From Gemmatimonadota bacterium (GTDB taxonomy: Bacteria > Latescibacterota > UBA2968 > UBA8231): DNA of 40,736 nt. The notes beneath the pieces are model-generated. The model was not told the DNA's origin, did no database searches, and worked only from the letters and a program-made list of their open reading frames with translations. This document shows, piece after piece, positions 23,848-32,080 of the stretch. Every line of letters starts with the position of its first letter. Position 1 is the first letter of the stretch. Position numbers and translations under genes: made by a program. The stretch is taken from positions 1 through 40,736 of the forward strand of contig VXML01000054.1 of NCBI GenBank assembly GCA_009841115.1, read 5' to 3'.

Positions 23848-24960
23848 CTACACCGCTGCTTTTGCTTGGTTGTCGATGCCGACCGCGTCTGCCACCCGGG
23901 CAAACCCATCGCGCTCCAACAAGTGAGCTAGTCCCGCGTTGATTTGCCGCACTACTCCCGGACCCCTGAAGACCAGCGCTGAGTATAGCTGCAAGAGCGA
24001 AGCCCCGAGGCGGATTTTGCGGTATGCGTCTCGGGCCGATGAAATCCCTCCCACGCCGATGATCGCGTGCCGCTGGCGGTCGATGCGTCCGTACCAGAAG
24101 CGCACGGTTTCGTCGATCAGGGCCTGAACAGGACGGCCGCATAAGGTTCCGGGTAGCGGATCTACAAGATGGGCCGGCGACCTAAGAGGATAGTTCGTTC
24201 CCGGCGGCAGGTTGAAGATGAAGCCCTTGACGAAAGCAAAAGGATCGACCGTTTCCAGCATCCAGCTTAGTCGCGCTGGGTCGGTGTGCGCGGTGAGCTT
24301 GAGAAAGATCGGGGGCAGGTCGTCGATGGCAGCGCATTCCCGCAGCAAGTCGCGCAAGTGCTCCCCGCCGGTAAAGGGACTGACGCCGCCGGTCGTGTTC
24401 GGACAGTTGAGGTTGAACGCGATGTAGGAGGCTCGCCCGACAAAAGGGGCTAGGGCCGCGGCTAGCTCTGCCACGATCGCATCGGGCGCAATGGCCTGCC
24501 CGGTATTGGTTTCGACGAGGTTGATCCCCAAGGGCACGGCGATTGGCCGCTGAGATACGCGATCGGCCACGACCGTGGCCCCGTCATTGGGCACCCCATA
24601 GTTGACCACAATGGCCTCGTCCAACGGCAAGCGGAACAAGCGCGGTCGCGGATTCCCAACCGAGGGATGCGCCGATACCGATCCTACCTCCACAAACCCA
24701 AAGCCCATGGCCGCAAGTGCTTGGATCACTCGGCCATTTTTGTCGAATCCCGCGGCCATGCCCAGCGGATTGGCAAAGTGCAAGCCGCCCACTTGGGTAG
24801 AAAGCCGCGTGTCTGCGAAGGCAAAGAGACTGGAAAGCAGATGGCGGCCAAGTGCGGAGGACCCGACCCGCTCGGCAAACGCGAGGGTCTGCTCGTGGAT
24901 GCGTTCTGGATCACAGCGGAACAGGAGGGGGCGGACGGAGCGTTGGTATGCGTTCATCAT
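23848..24960 (-). CDS. pyrD: Dihydroorotate dehydrogenase family protein (PyrD-like)
   Basis: 370 aa from ATG 24960; start uncertain because no good ribosome site is visible and the frame continues to 25047 through a repeat. FMN-barrel motifs: GGLHFANPLGMAAGFDKNG, GFGFVEVGSV, NPRPRLFRLP, GINLVETN, FLKLTAH, IIGVGGISS and SLLQLYSALVFRGP. The N-terminal helical extension resembles class 2 (quinone-linked) enzymes. The base position reads NLNCPNTTG, with Cys186 as in class 1 rather than Ser, and the NYGVPNDG loop is also unlike the class 2 NRMGFNN. Catalyses the fourth step of pyrimidine synthesis if orthodox; a divergent paralogue is possible. Confidence 0.8.
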   Translation of the reverse strand: MMNAYQRSVRPLLFRCDPERIHEQTLAFAERVGSSALGRHLLSSLFAFADTRLSTQVGGLHFANPLGMAAGFDKNGRVIQALAAMGFGFVEVGSVSAHPSVGNPRPRLFRLPLDEAIVVNYGVPNDGATVVADRVSQRPIAVPLGINLVETNTGQAIAPDAIVAELAAALAPFVGRASYIAFNLNCPNTTGGVSPFTGGEHLRDLLRECAAIDDLPPIFLKLTAHTDPARLSWMLETVDPFAFVKGFIFNLPPGTNYPLRSPAHLVDPLPGTLCGRPVQALIDETVRFWYGRIDRQRHAIIGVGGISSARDAYRKIRLGASLLQLYSALVFRGPGVVRQINAGLAHLLERDGFARVADAVGIDNQAKAAV

Positions 24961-25036
24961 TCTATAAGTACATATTTGCAGGGGCGGATTGCAAACGCCA
25001 TCGGTGTCAACGAATTCGTTTCCTAGTGCATCTGTA

Positions 25037-25126
25037 GGGGCGTCCACAAGGGACGCCCTTTGCGGTCATGCGCTTCGACAAGCTCAGCGCACACTGAACC
25101 TAGCGCACACTGAGCTTGTCGAAGTG
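25037..25126. repeat. Two adjacent palindromic repeats
   Basis: First: GGGCGTCC (25038-25045) ACAAG GGACGCCC (25051-25058). Second: CGCTTCGACAAGCTCAG (25071-25087) inverted as CTGAGCTTGTCGAAGTG (25110-25126), each with a CGCACAC flank. They lie between the pyrD-like gene and the divergent dehydrogenase. A similar TTGCAAACGCC...GTCAACG string occurs on both sides (24989-25012 and 25136-25159), which could be remnants of a duplicated target. The 228-nt gap contains nothing else. Confidence 0.7.
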
Positions 25127-25188
25127 TGCCATGCTTGCAAACGCCCGTCTATGTCAACGCGACTTAACCTTTCTCAGGAGTTTACCTT

Positions 25189-26217
25189 ATGCCACTCGAA
25201 TTGATTGCCGATCGCCCCGGCCACGCGGTCCTCAGCTCGTACCAAGAACCGCCCTTAGCCCCGGACGAAATCCGCGTCCAAAGCCTCTTCAGTTCGGTCA
25301 AGCACGGCACTGAGTTGCGCGGTTTCCGCGCCGACACGCCCGACGCCTCCGACCGCTGGGACGGCGAACTGCGCCTGCACCGCCGCGGAGAATCCGCAGT
25401 CGGTGACTTCCCCCGCCGCCTCGGCAACATGTGCTTGGGCGCGGTTGTCGAAGTGGGTGATGAGGTGACAGCGCTGCGCGAAGGCGACCGGGTCTTCGCG
25501 CATTTGCCCATCCGCGAGACGCACACTGTAGCAGCGACGCGCGTGCAAAAGGCTCCCGACGGAATCTCACCGCAAGCTATCATGTATTGGGACCCGGCCG
25601 ACTTTGCCGTGGGCGCGGTGCGCGATGGCTCAGTGCGCTTGGGAGATCGGGTCGCCGTATTTGGACTCGGTGCCATTGGGTTGATGGTCGCGCAGGCTGC
25701 GCGGTTGTGCGGGGCGCGCTGGGTGGCAGTCGTCGATCCCATTGAGCGGCGGCGCGCCGCGGCCCTGCGCCACAATGCCGACTTGGCGCTGGATCCGGTG
25801 GCCATGGACGCTGGCTTGGAGATCAAGCAGCACACCGATAAAATCGGCGCGGACATTGTCTTTGAAACGAGTGGTTCCTACCGCGCTTTTGAAGACGCCC
25901 TGCGCGCCACTTGCTACGCCGGTACCTTGGTCTCGACCGCGTATTACCACGGGGAGCAGGGCTTGCGCTTGGCCGGGGAGTGGCACCGCAACCGCATTCA
26001 GGTCATCTCCAGCCGGGCCAATAGCGAGCCATTGCCGCAGGCGAGTTGGGATTTCGCCCGCATCCGCGCGGAGTCGCTGGCCCTGTTGGTCGAAGGGTGT
26101 TTGCAAGCCGACGATCTGATTGACCCGATCGTGCCCTTTGCCGCGGCCGCTGACGCCTACATGGAGATCAATCAGCATCCCGAGCGTTCGATCAAGCTCG
26201 GCATCGAGCATGGGTAG
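25189..26217 (+). CDS. Zinc-less MDR family dehydrogenase
   Basis: 342-aa medium-chain dehydrogenase/reductase. N-terminal GroES-like domain with SSVKHGTELRGFR and GNMCLGAVVEVGDEV; Rossmann FGLGAIG (158-164) with D183 in AVVDP, favouring NAD. No structural-zinc Cys cluster and no GHE motif, so a zinc-independent subfamily. AGGAG at about 25173 precedes ATG 25189. Downstream lies an inverted repeat that starts at its stop codon, then the convergent membrane protein. Relatives are found in sugar-catabolic loci. Substrate unknown. Confidence 0.85.
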   Translation: MPLELIADRPGHAVLSSYQEPPLAPDEIRVQSLFSSVKHGTELRGFRADTPDASDRWDGELRLHRRGESAVGDFPRRLGNMCLGAVVEVGDEVTALREGDRVFAHLPIRETHTVAATRVQKAPDGISPQAIMYWDPADFAVGAVRDGSVRLGDRVAVFGLGAIGLMVAQAARLCGARWVAVVDPIERRRAAALRHNADLALDPVAMDAGLEIKQHTDKIGADIVFETSGSYRAFEDALRATCYAGTLVSTAYYHGEQGLRLAGEWHRNRIQVISSRANSEPLPQASWDFARIRAESLALLVEGCLQADDLIDPIVPFAAAADAYMEINQHPERSIKLGIEHG

Positions 26218-26307
26218 TGGATAGTGGATAGTGGATAGTGGTCAGTCCAGCGCGGAGGTGATGGGGGACTGATCACTGGCCACCGACCACTGACCACTGA
26301 CTACTGC
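26214..26307. repeat. GTGGATA-type inverted repeat between convergent genes
   Basis: Starts with four tandem TAGTGGA-like heptads (26215-26240) that include the TAG stop of the preceding gene, then GTCAGTCC. The right part (26265-26307) is built from GACCACT/GGCCACC heptads and is the imperfect reverse complement. The RNA would form a long imperfect hairpin and could act as a bidirectional terminator or be a mobile repeat. Confidence 0.65.
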
Positions 26308-26310
26308 CTC

Positions 26311-28242
26311 TCAGCCGATGTTAATCAGCCGGTTGCCCGTCATGCCGGTGCAGATGTCGATGAGAAGCCACAATCCGGCTGAGCCAAATGCGCCCAGCAC
26401 CAGCCCTAAAAAGAACGGGCGCAAGCGCGTGTAGAGCAGGGGACCGCCGTATTTGAGAATGAGTGCCTTGAGCAGCCAAGCGAAAAAGACCGACGGCCAG
26501 ATTAGCTGCACGGGGTGCGGCAGCCCGATGGCCAAGCCGATGGGATGAATGGGAAAGCCGACGAAGCGGTTTTTGATAAATGTCAACAGACCCATCAAGA
26601 ACGCGCCGAGGCCGGCAAAGGACAAATGCCAGCCGTAGGTAGGCTGCATGTTGTTGAGGTTGTTGGTAATCCAGTTGCCGGTATAGGTCGTCATATAGCC
26701 GAATTGCCAACTGCTCAGGTTGATGCCCCCATAGGTGTACGCGAGGTAGATAACTGCGGTGATCGAGCCAGCGAGGGTGACGACGATGGCCGCGGCAATG
26801 GCCCAGAATACGCGCCGATACTCAAGGCGCGTCACTTCCGCCAGCTTGAGGCCTGTGGCGGCTGAGGCCATGACGAAGGTGCGGATGTCGGCAGACCAGG
26901 GGAAATTGAGCGCCAGCGCCGTTAGGCCCGGGGCACCCACTGACGACGACCCGAGCGTGTTGACGGTGAACACGGCCGGAGCCACTGGAGCGCGGCAATA
27001 GGCCAACCCGGCCTGCGAGATAATGCGCGCCAAGCCAACGAAGATCACGATGGCCGACAACTGAAAGACAAAGGCGGTCGGCAGGTTCATGTTGGTGGCG
27101 TAGAGCGCGAACAGGCCGAGGGAAAAGCTGATGATAAAGCCAAAGACCGCGACGCGGTACGGGAGCAATTCCCCGCTGTCGTCGATGGAGTCGTCGCCGC
27201 GCAGAGCTTTGCGCCAGACTTGGCGCAAGTGCTGTCGCCCGCTCCACAAGCTGGACAGCACTAAGAAGAACAACGCGCCGAGGGCGATATGGGCGATGCT
27301 GGGCGGAGAGGGCGAGGAGTAGGGTTGCTCTGGGCCGATGTTCCACCCCGTCATGCGGCACAAGCCGATGGCCAACATGTTGAGCAGGGCAAAGACCCAT
27401 ATACCCATGGAGATGTCGAGGTTGAGCAAGTAGGAGAGGCCGACGACCTCAAAGTGCGGGCGAAAGTTGACCCAGATGGAGTTGCGCAAAAAGGGCACCC
27501 AGAGGTTGAGGTCAATCCAGGGGACGAAGTTGAAATAGCGGTGCAGGGCGTTGATCGAGCTGATGAGCGCGGGAATGGCAAAGCCGATCCAAGTCAGATA
27601 ATTGCGGTAAAAAGGCGCGATGGCTTGGTCCTTGGCGCGGGTGCTCATTTCTATGGGCAAGGTGGCCAGCGGGAAGTTGAGCCGCTCGCGCTCGACCCAC
27701 TGCTTGCGCAGCACGACGAGTACGCACAGCGTGGTGAAGTACATATTGACGACAAACAGGCTCCACGCCATCAGCGGCGTCGCCCAAGCCCCCCAAGGGA
27801 TGCGTTCGCCTTGAGCGTTGCCTTCGAACAGCTTTTGGATGGCTGCACTGTCTTCCGGTACGAAGAGATGTGATATATAAGGCTGGATGGTATTGGCCCA
27901 GTCGTTTTCCGGGGTGGCGTAGTAAAAGAACCCGCCGAGGAGCGGGATTAGGTTCATGGTCAGGCCCCAAGAGGGGATGGCGGCCCCCACGATCATCATT
28001 ATGTACACGGTGGCTAGTTCGCCGGTGTGTAGGCTGGTGCCGGTGAGCAATTTGGCGAGCGGGTTAATGAGTAAGGTGAAAATAAAAAACAAGAACAGGG
28101 CCGCGCCGGTCGAGTAGTCGGCGGCCATTGGCGAGCTGCGCATCACCAAGACGCTAAAAGGCTCGCCCACGGCGATGGCGAGACAGCCGATGGCCCCGAT
28201 GGCAATGGCTCGGAGGGAGACGCGGCGCGGGGGTGCTGGCAA
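26311..28242 (-). CDS. Large polytopic membrane protein (DUF6785/DUF6784-like)
   Basis: 643 aa with roughly 14 hydrophobic segments, beginning IAIGAIGCLAIAVGEPFSVLV and including FLFFIFTLLINPLAKLL, TVYIMMIVGAAIPSWGL, a FIISFSLGLFALYA and FVFQLSAIVIFVGLARII pair, and several near the C-terminus. A mid-protein hydrophilic stretch (SGRQHLRQVWRKALRGDDSIDD) separates two halves. The pattern resembles OPT-related DUF6785 proteins of Poribacteria/Planctomycetes. TTG start at 28242 with AGAGG at 8 nt is the best available. Probably a transporter; substrate unknown. Confidence 0.72.
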   Translation of the reverse strand: MPAPPRRVSLRAIAIGAIGCLAIAVGEPFSVLVMRSSPMAADYSTGAALFLFFIFTLLINPLAKLLTGTSLHTGELATVYIMMIVGAAIPSWGLTMNLIPLLGGFFYYATPENDWANTIQPYISHLFVPEDSAAIQKLFEGNAQGERIPWGAWATPLMAWSLFVVNMYFTTLCVLVVLRKQWVERERLNFPLATLPIEMSTRAKDQAIAPFYRNYLTWIGFAIPALISSINALHRYFNFVPWIDLNLWVPFLRNSIWVNFRPHFEVVGLSYLLNLDISMGIWVFALLNMLAIGLCRMTGWNIGPEQPYSSPSPPSIAHIALGALFFLVLSSLWSGRQHLRQVWRKALRGDDSIDDSGELLPYRVAVFGFIISFSLGLFALYATNMNLPTAFVFQLSAIVIFVGLARIISQAGLAYCRAPVAPAVFTVNTLGSSSVGAPGLTALALNFPWSADIRTFVMASAATGLKLAEVTRLEYRRVFWAIAAAIVVTLAGSITAVIYLAYTYGGINLSSWQFGYMTTYTGNWITNNLNNMQPTYGWHLSFAGLGAFLMGLLTFIKNRFVGFPIHPIGLAIGLPHPVQLIWPSVFFAWLLKALILKYGGPLLYTRLRPFFLGLVLGAFGSAGLWLLIDICTGMTGNRLINIG

Positions 28243-28301
28243 GACTTAGACCTCTGTGTTGACGAGGGGACTAGGTCCCGAAACGGAATTTATCGGCAAG
28301 G

Positions 28302-28742
28302 TCATCCGTCCAGTGGGTCCGCAAGGTGGGCTTGGACGATATTGAGCAATTCGCGCGGTTCGTAAACCGCCAGTGCTGCCGTTCTGAAATCGCTTTCGTT
28401 GCGCGTCACTAAGGCATCGGCGTCGGCTTGGCGGGCCGCCTCGTGGAGAACAGCATCTTCGAAGTCGCGGAAGCCTTCTGCCGCTAATGCCGCTTCTAAC
28501 ACCGCCCGGTTGACCGGGGCTACTTCAAAAAGACGAAGTAATTTGCGAATTTCCCGCCGTGCTTTTTGCCCACCGACGGCTTTTGTGGCCAAGTAGTGCA
28601 CGGTGGTCAAAGTGGTAGCACCGAGACAGCCGACGATGACATTGCGCTCTATCAAAGAGAAAATCTGCGCTGCGTTTACTACATGTGGCGTCCGGCTCAG
28701 CAGTAAGTCGAGTACGACATTGGTATCGACCATCACTTTCAC
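28302..28742 (-). CDS. PIN-domain toxin (VapC family)
   Basis: 146-aa predicted ribonuclease toxin. Acidic residues D6 (MVDTNVVLD), D96 (DFEDAVLH) and D118 (TRNESDF) match the PIN active site. GTG start at 28742 overlaps the antitoxin TGA as GTGA; an in-frame ATG at 28733 is an alternative. Coupled to and regulated with the upstream DUF6364-like antitoxin from the promoter at 29012-29040. Confidence 0.9.
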   Translation of the reverse strand: MKVMVDTNVVLDLLLSRTPHVVNAAQIFSLIERNVIVGCLGATTLTTVHYLATKAVGGQKARREIRKLLRLFEVAPVNRAVLEAALAAEGFRDFEDAVLHEAARQADADALVTRNESDFRTAALAVYEPRELLNIVQAHLADPLDG

Positions 28743-28975
28743 AGGTATTTTTCCTCGAGATATTCGCGGTATGTATCTTCATCGACCACAGCACCTTTCA
28801 AGGCACCGCGCAAAGAACGCGTGATCGGTGGTAGCGTCTCTGGCTGATCGTCCCGGTCCAGCAGCGAGAAATAGTCAGCCACCATTTGCGATACGGACTT
28901 GCCCCGCTTTTTGGCATGGGCCTTAGCGCGTTCGATCAATTGTTCTTCTAGGCGCAGCGTAAGCTTGGTTTGCAT
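28739..28975 (-). CDS. Antitoxin, ribbon-helix-helix-like (DUF6364 type)
   Basis: 78 aa from ATG 28975 with GGAGG at 7-nt spacing; longer in-frame starts would lie inside the promoter/operator. KLTLRLEEQLIERAKAHAKKRGKSVSQMV is a beta-strand plus two helices pattern of RHH DNA-binding antitoxins, split here as strand KLTLRLEE and helices after it. The acidic C-terminal DEDTYREYLEEKYL tail would bind the PIN toxin. GTGA overlap with the toxin gene. Confidence 0.88.
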   Translation of the reverse strand: MQTKLTLRLEEQLIERAKAHAKKRGKSVSQMVADYFSLLDRDDQPETLPPITRSLRGALKGAVVDEDTYREYLEEKYL

Positions 28976-28989
28976 CCGTTGCCTCCACA

Positions 28990-29040
28990 GATGACGTATA
29001 ATTTGGTCGTTATCATACGTCATCATAGCGCGATTGTCAA
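28990..29040 (-). promoter_or_regulatory. Sigma-70 promoter with embedded operator for the VapBC-like pair
   Basis: On the minus strand, TTGACA (29040-29035), 17 nt, then TATGAT (29017-29012). An inverted repeat GATGACGTAT (28990-28999) / ATACGTCATC (29015-29024), perfect over 10 bp, overlaps the -10 and the likely start site. This fits autorepression by the RHH antitoxin or toxin-antitoxin complex. Confidence 0.8.
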
Positions 29041-29063
29041 CGCTGGAACTGGCCGATGGCTTC

Positions 29064-30815
29064 TCAATCGCGTACCACCGCTATCGTGCGCTTGGCGGCG
29101 GTGCCTTCGGCTTCGAGGAGCAGGTGATAGATGCCGCTGGCTACGGGGTTGCCAGCGAGGTTGCGGCCGTCCCACAGCACGGCGTGGTCTTCGCGCGCCG
29201 CACGCTCGCCTAAGTCTTGTTCCCAGACGAGTGCGCCGTTGGTGGTAAAGAGCGCGAGGCGCGTTTTGCTGCTGGGGAAGGCTAAGTCGAAGGCCAGCCG
29301 AGTGTGTGGATGTTGGCTGGGGCGGAAGGGGTTGGGGTAGTTGGGCTTGAGCAGGGTGGCGAGGGCGGCGGGCCGGTCGGGATCGGTCAGGCTGGGATCG
29401 AATTGGGCGGCGAATAAGTGCTGGTAGGCCAAGCCGGTGCGCTCGGCGGCGGTAGCGACGAGGACGATTTCGTCGAACTGGTCCCAGCTAGTGATGCGGA
29501 CCGTCGGCTCGGAAACGAGTTGCGCGGAGGTGGTGTCGGGACCGACTAAGAGCAAGTGGCGACGCCATGCCCCTTGGTTGGCGTCAAAAAACAGATCGAC
29601 TCCGCCCGCGCGCAGTTGCGGCTCCAGACGTAGATAGACGCTGCCGGTGGCATCGACTAGGCTGGTGTCGCGGACGACCGTCTCGGCGGCGACGGCGATG
29701 TCGCGGGTGGGGACGGTGGGGTATAAGTTCCCCTCGGCATAGTATTCGCCACGGTAGCGGTTGTTGGTGAAATAGTTCCACACGGCAAATTCGCCCATGA
29801 CAATGCCGAGGCCGCCCGGCTCGGCTTCTTGGCGGATGACGTGGTCGAAGTGATCGAGATGGACGCTCTTGCGCTGGCCTACTTCTTCCCAGATCAGGCG
29901 ATTGAGTTCGCGGCCGTAGCGCTGGTCGAGGAAGAGAGAAAAGATCGCGGAGCCGTAGGTGTGGAGGCTGCGATAAACGCCGGAGTTGAGGGCGCGCTGG
30001 GGCTCGCCGAGGAAGTGGGTCAAATACTGGAGGTAATCGTCGATGCGCGGATAGGCCACTTCCTCCATCCACGTCGAGGTTGACTCCTGCCACCAACTGC
30101 CGTCGAATCCCGCGTAGTAGCCGAACTGAATGGCGTGGTGAAATTCGTGGGCAATGGTCACGCGCAGGGCGTCCAGTCCGCGGGTCTGCTTGTAGCCGGG
30201 ATCGGTAAAGTTATTGTCGATTTCGAGGTAGCTAGAGGTGGTGAGCGCGCCGACTGATTCGGGATAGGCGAACCCATAATATCCGCCGTCTAGCTCGATA
30301 ACGTACGCGTCGTATTCGTCTCCTCCGCCCAAGCCTTTGTCCGAAGGAGGCGGATTGTAGCCGAGTTGATCGATTTCGAGGATCCAAACGCTGTCGAGAA
30401 CGGCCATAGTGAGGTCGATGTAGTCCGGGATGCCGTTGGCGTCGTCGTCCGTAGGCGAAACCGCGTGGCGTCCCTCGGTATCGTAGTGGACGCGAAAGCG
30501 CCCCGATGGTGAGAGGATGTCATGTTGGACGTCCGGTCGCCGCTGTGCCAGCTTGCCCAAGCGCGCTTGGAAGTCGGCGCTCAGGTTGGGAGCCGCGCTC
30601 ATGGCTTGGACTAGGTGCGGGGTCCCGCAAACTGCTAGCCCGCTGGTCTCTCGGTAGATGGCTGGCAGTTGGTCGGGAGCGCGCACGCTGAGGACTTGGT
30701 AGATCAGGGCCGACTCTAAGTCGAGTTCGCCGGCTTCATAGGCCGCTTCGATCCGAGTTTTGGCTTGAATGGGTAGGGCGAAGAGGAGGAGGACGGCGAG
30801 GATTTTAGCGGTCAT
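29064..30815 (-). CDS. Exported zinc metallopeptidase (MXAN_6640-like) with C-terminal FlgD/type-A sorting-like domain
   Basis: 583 aa from ATG 30815, giving a clean signal peptide (MTAKILAVLLLFALPIQA); the earlier TTG start adds a non-signal extension. HEFHH at 223-227 is an HExxH zinc site, followed by WWQESTSTWMEE with candidate third ligand Glu. SPTDDDANGIPDYIDL near 120-135 is a calcium-binding-type DxDxNGxxD loop. The last 85 residues have PNYPNPFRPS and VASGIYHLLLEAEG, as in FlgD-like or type IX secretion C-terminal segments. Secreted or surface-attached protease; weak ribosome site, monocistronic. Confidence 0.85.
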   Translation of the reverse strand: MTAKILAVLLLFALPIQAKTRIEAAYEAGELDLESALIYQVLSVRAPDQLPAIYRETSGLAVCGTPHLVQAMSAAPNLSADFQARLGKLAQRRPDVQHDILSPSGRFRVHYDTEGRHAVSPTDDDANGIPDYIDLTMAVLDSVWILEIDQLGYNPPPSDKGLGGGDEYDAYVIELDGGYYGFAYPESVGALTTSSYLEIDNNFTDPGYKQTRGLDALRVTIAHEFHHAIQFGYYAGFDGSWWQESTSTWMEEVAYPRIDDYLQYLTHFLGEPQRALNSGVYRSLHTYGSAIFSLFLDQRYGRELNRLIWEEVGQRKSVHLDHFDHVIRQEAEPGGLGIVMGEFAVWNYFTNNRYRGEYYAEGNLYPTVPTRDIAVAAETVVRDTSLVDATGSVYLRLEPQLRAGGVDLFFDANQGAWRRHLLLVGPDTTSAQLVSEPTVRITSWDQFDEIVLVATAAERTGLAYQHLFAAQFDPSLTDPDRPAALATLLKPNYPNPFRPSQHPHTRLAFDLAFPSSKTRLALFTTNGALVWEQDLGERAAREDHAVLWDGRNLAGNPVASGIYHLLLEAEGTAAKRTIAVVRD

Positions 30816-30996
30816 AAAGTCTCGGGGCTGCGATGAATGGTGGTCTAAAAAATAATGGCGCAACGGGCTAAGGCCAAATTGCTTGGCCGTGCAGCCTGAC
30901 CATTGCTCGGCTGCGGCTAAGTAAATACCTTTGCCCGGCGAAATGGTCGATCTTCACTTCTAAAATATCATCGAAAACTCCCGAGGAGCATTGAAA

Positions 30997-31980
30997 ATGA
31001 GTCAGGAAGTACTAATGATCGTCGGGTTCGTGCTCGGCTCGTTCGGGTTCGTGCTCGGCGCGTATTCGATCGTCGGCAACGATGCGATTCAGACTTTGGG
31101 AACCTTTCTCAGTTCCAACTCCCACCGTCCGTGGTGGGTGCTCTGGCTCTTTGCCGGCAGCATCATAACAGTGGTCTTGGTATATGGATGGGTGGCACAT
31201 AGTGGGGATGTCTCTTATGGCAGGCTGGAGGCGATCCCGGTGCCGGAGCACTTTAGTTGGATTTACTGCGTCCCGCCCTTCGTCCTGCTCTTGCTGACCC
31301 GCTGGGGTGTACCGGTCAGCACCACCTTTCTGACGCTAACGATCTTCGCGCCGAAGGCGCTGTCGAGTATGTTGCTCAAATCGTTGTTGGGGTATGCGAC
31401 GGCCTTCGTGGTCGCCATCGTCGTGTACAAGTTGGTCACCCGAAGCCTTGAGTCTCGTTTCAACCGGACGGAAGGGCCGACGAGTCCTTGGTGGGTTGTG
31501 GCCCAGTGGTGCTCGACTGGTTTCCTCTGGAGCCAGTGGCTGATACAGGACTTGGCCAATATCTACGTTTTCCTGCCGCGAGACCCGGTCAGTCGGACGC
31601 CAGACCTAGCTGTTGGATGGTTCATAGTCAGCATCGCCATCATACTGGGCTTGCTCGCCTTCATCTTTTACAACCATGGCGGTGCTATCCAGAAGGTAGT
31701 GCTGACGAAGACGAACACCACCGACATCCGCTCGGCGACGTTCGTGGACCTGATCTACGGCATCGTGCTGTTTGTGTTCAAGGAACTCAGCCACATCCCG
31801 ATGAGTACGACTTGGGTCTTCGTCGGTCTGTTAGCTGGACGCGAGATCGCCATCGCTTGGAATGAGAATCACCGCAGCCGTCAGGAGGTGTCGCGGCTGG
31901 TGCTATCCGATTTGGCGAAGATTCTCGCTGGCCTCCTCGTCAGCGTCGCTCTTGCCCTGCTGCTGCCCAAGCTGCTGTAG
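30997..31980 (+). CDS. PiT-superfamily-like transporter
   Basis: 327 aa from ATG 30997 (GAGGAG at 30983-30988; an in-frame TTG at 30991 is too close to it). About eight hydrophobic segments in two inverted-looking halves. Paired motifs VPVSTT (about 105-110) and IPMSTT (about 260) resemble the PVSTTH repeats of phosphate (PiT) transporters, though the His is replaced by Phe/Trp. The N-terminal YSIVGNDAIQTLGTFLSSN, in two parts, parallels the GANDxANA region but is diverged. Phosphate or another anion is the best guess; a distinct subfamily is likely. Confidence 0.6.
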   Translation: MSQEVLMIVGFVLGSFGFVLGAYSIVGNDAIQTLGTFLSSNSHRPWWVLWLFAGSIITVVLVYGWVAHSGDVSYGRLEAIPVPEHFSWIYCVPPFVLLLLTRWGVPVSTTFLTLTIFAPKALSSMLLKSLLGYATAFVVAIVVYKLVTRSLESRFNRTEGPTSPWWVVAQWCSTGFLWSQWLIQDLANIYVFLPRDPVSRTPDLAVGWFIVSIAIILGLLAFIFYNHGGAIQKVVLTKTNTTDIRSATFVDLIYGIVLFVFKELSHIPMSTTWVFVGLLAGREIAIAWNENHRSRQEVSRLVLSDLAKILAGLLVSVALALLLPKLL

Positions 31981-32080
31981 CCGCTATTTAAGCTCGCCAA
32001 CGCTTCCTGATCGGTTGCGGTCGATCATCGACGGACGGTACTAAGCCGCAGGGGTTTCTCCTACCTCAACCCGTCACGCA

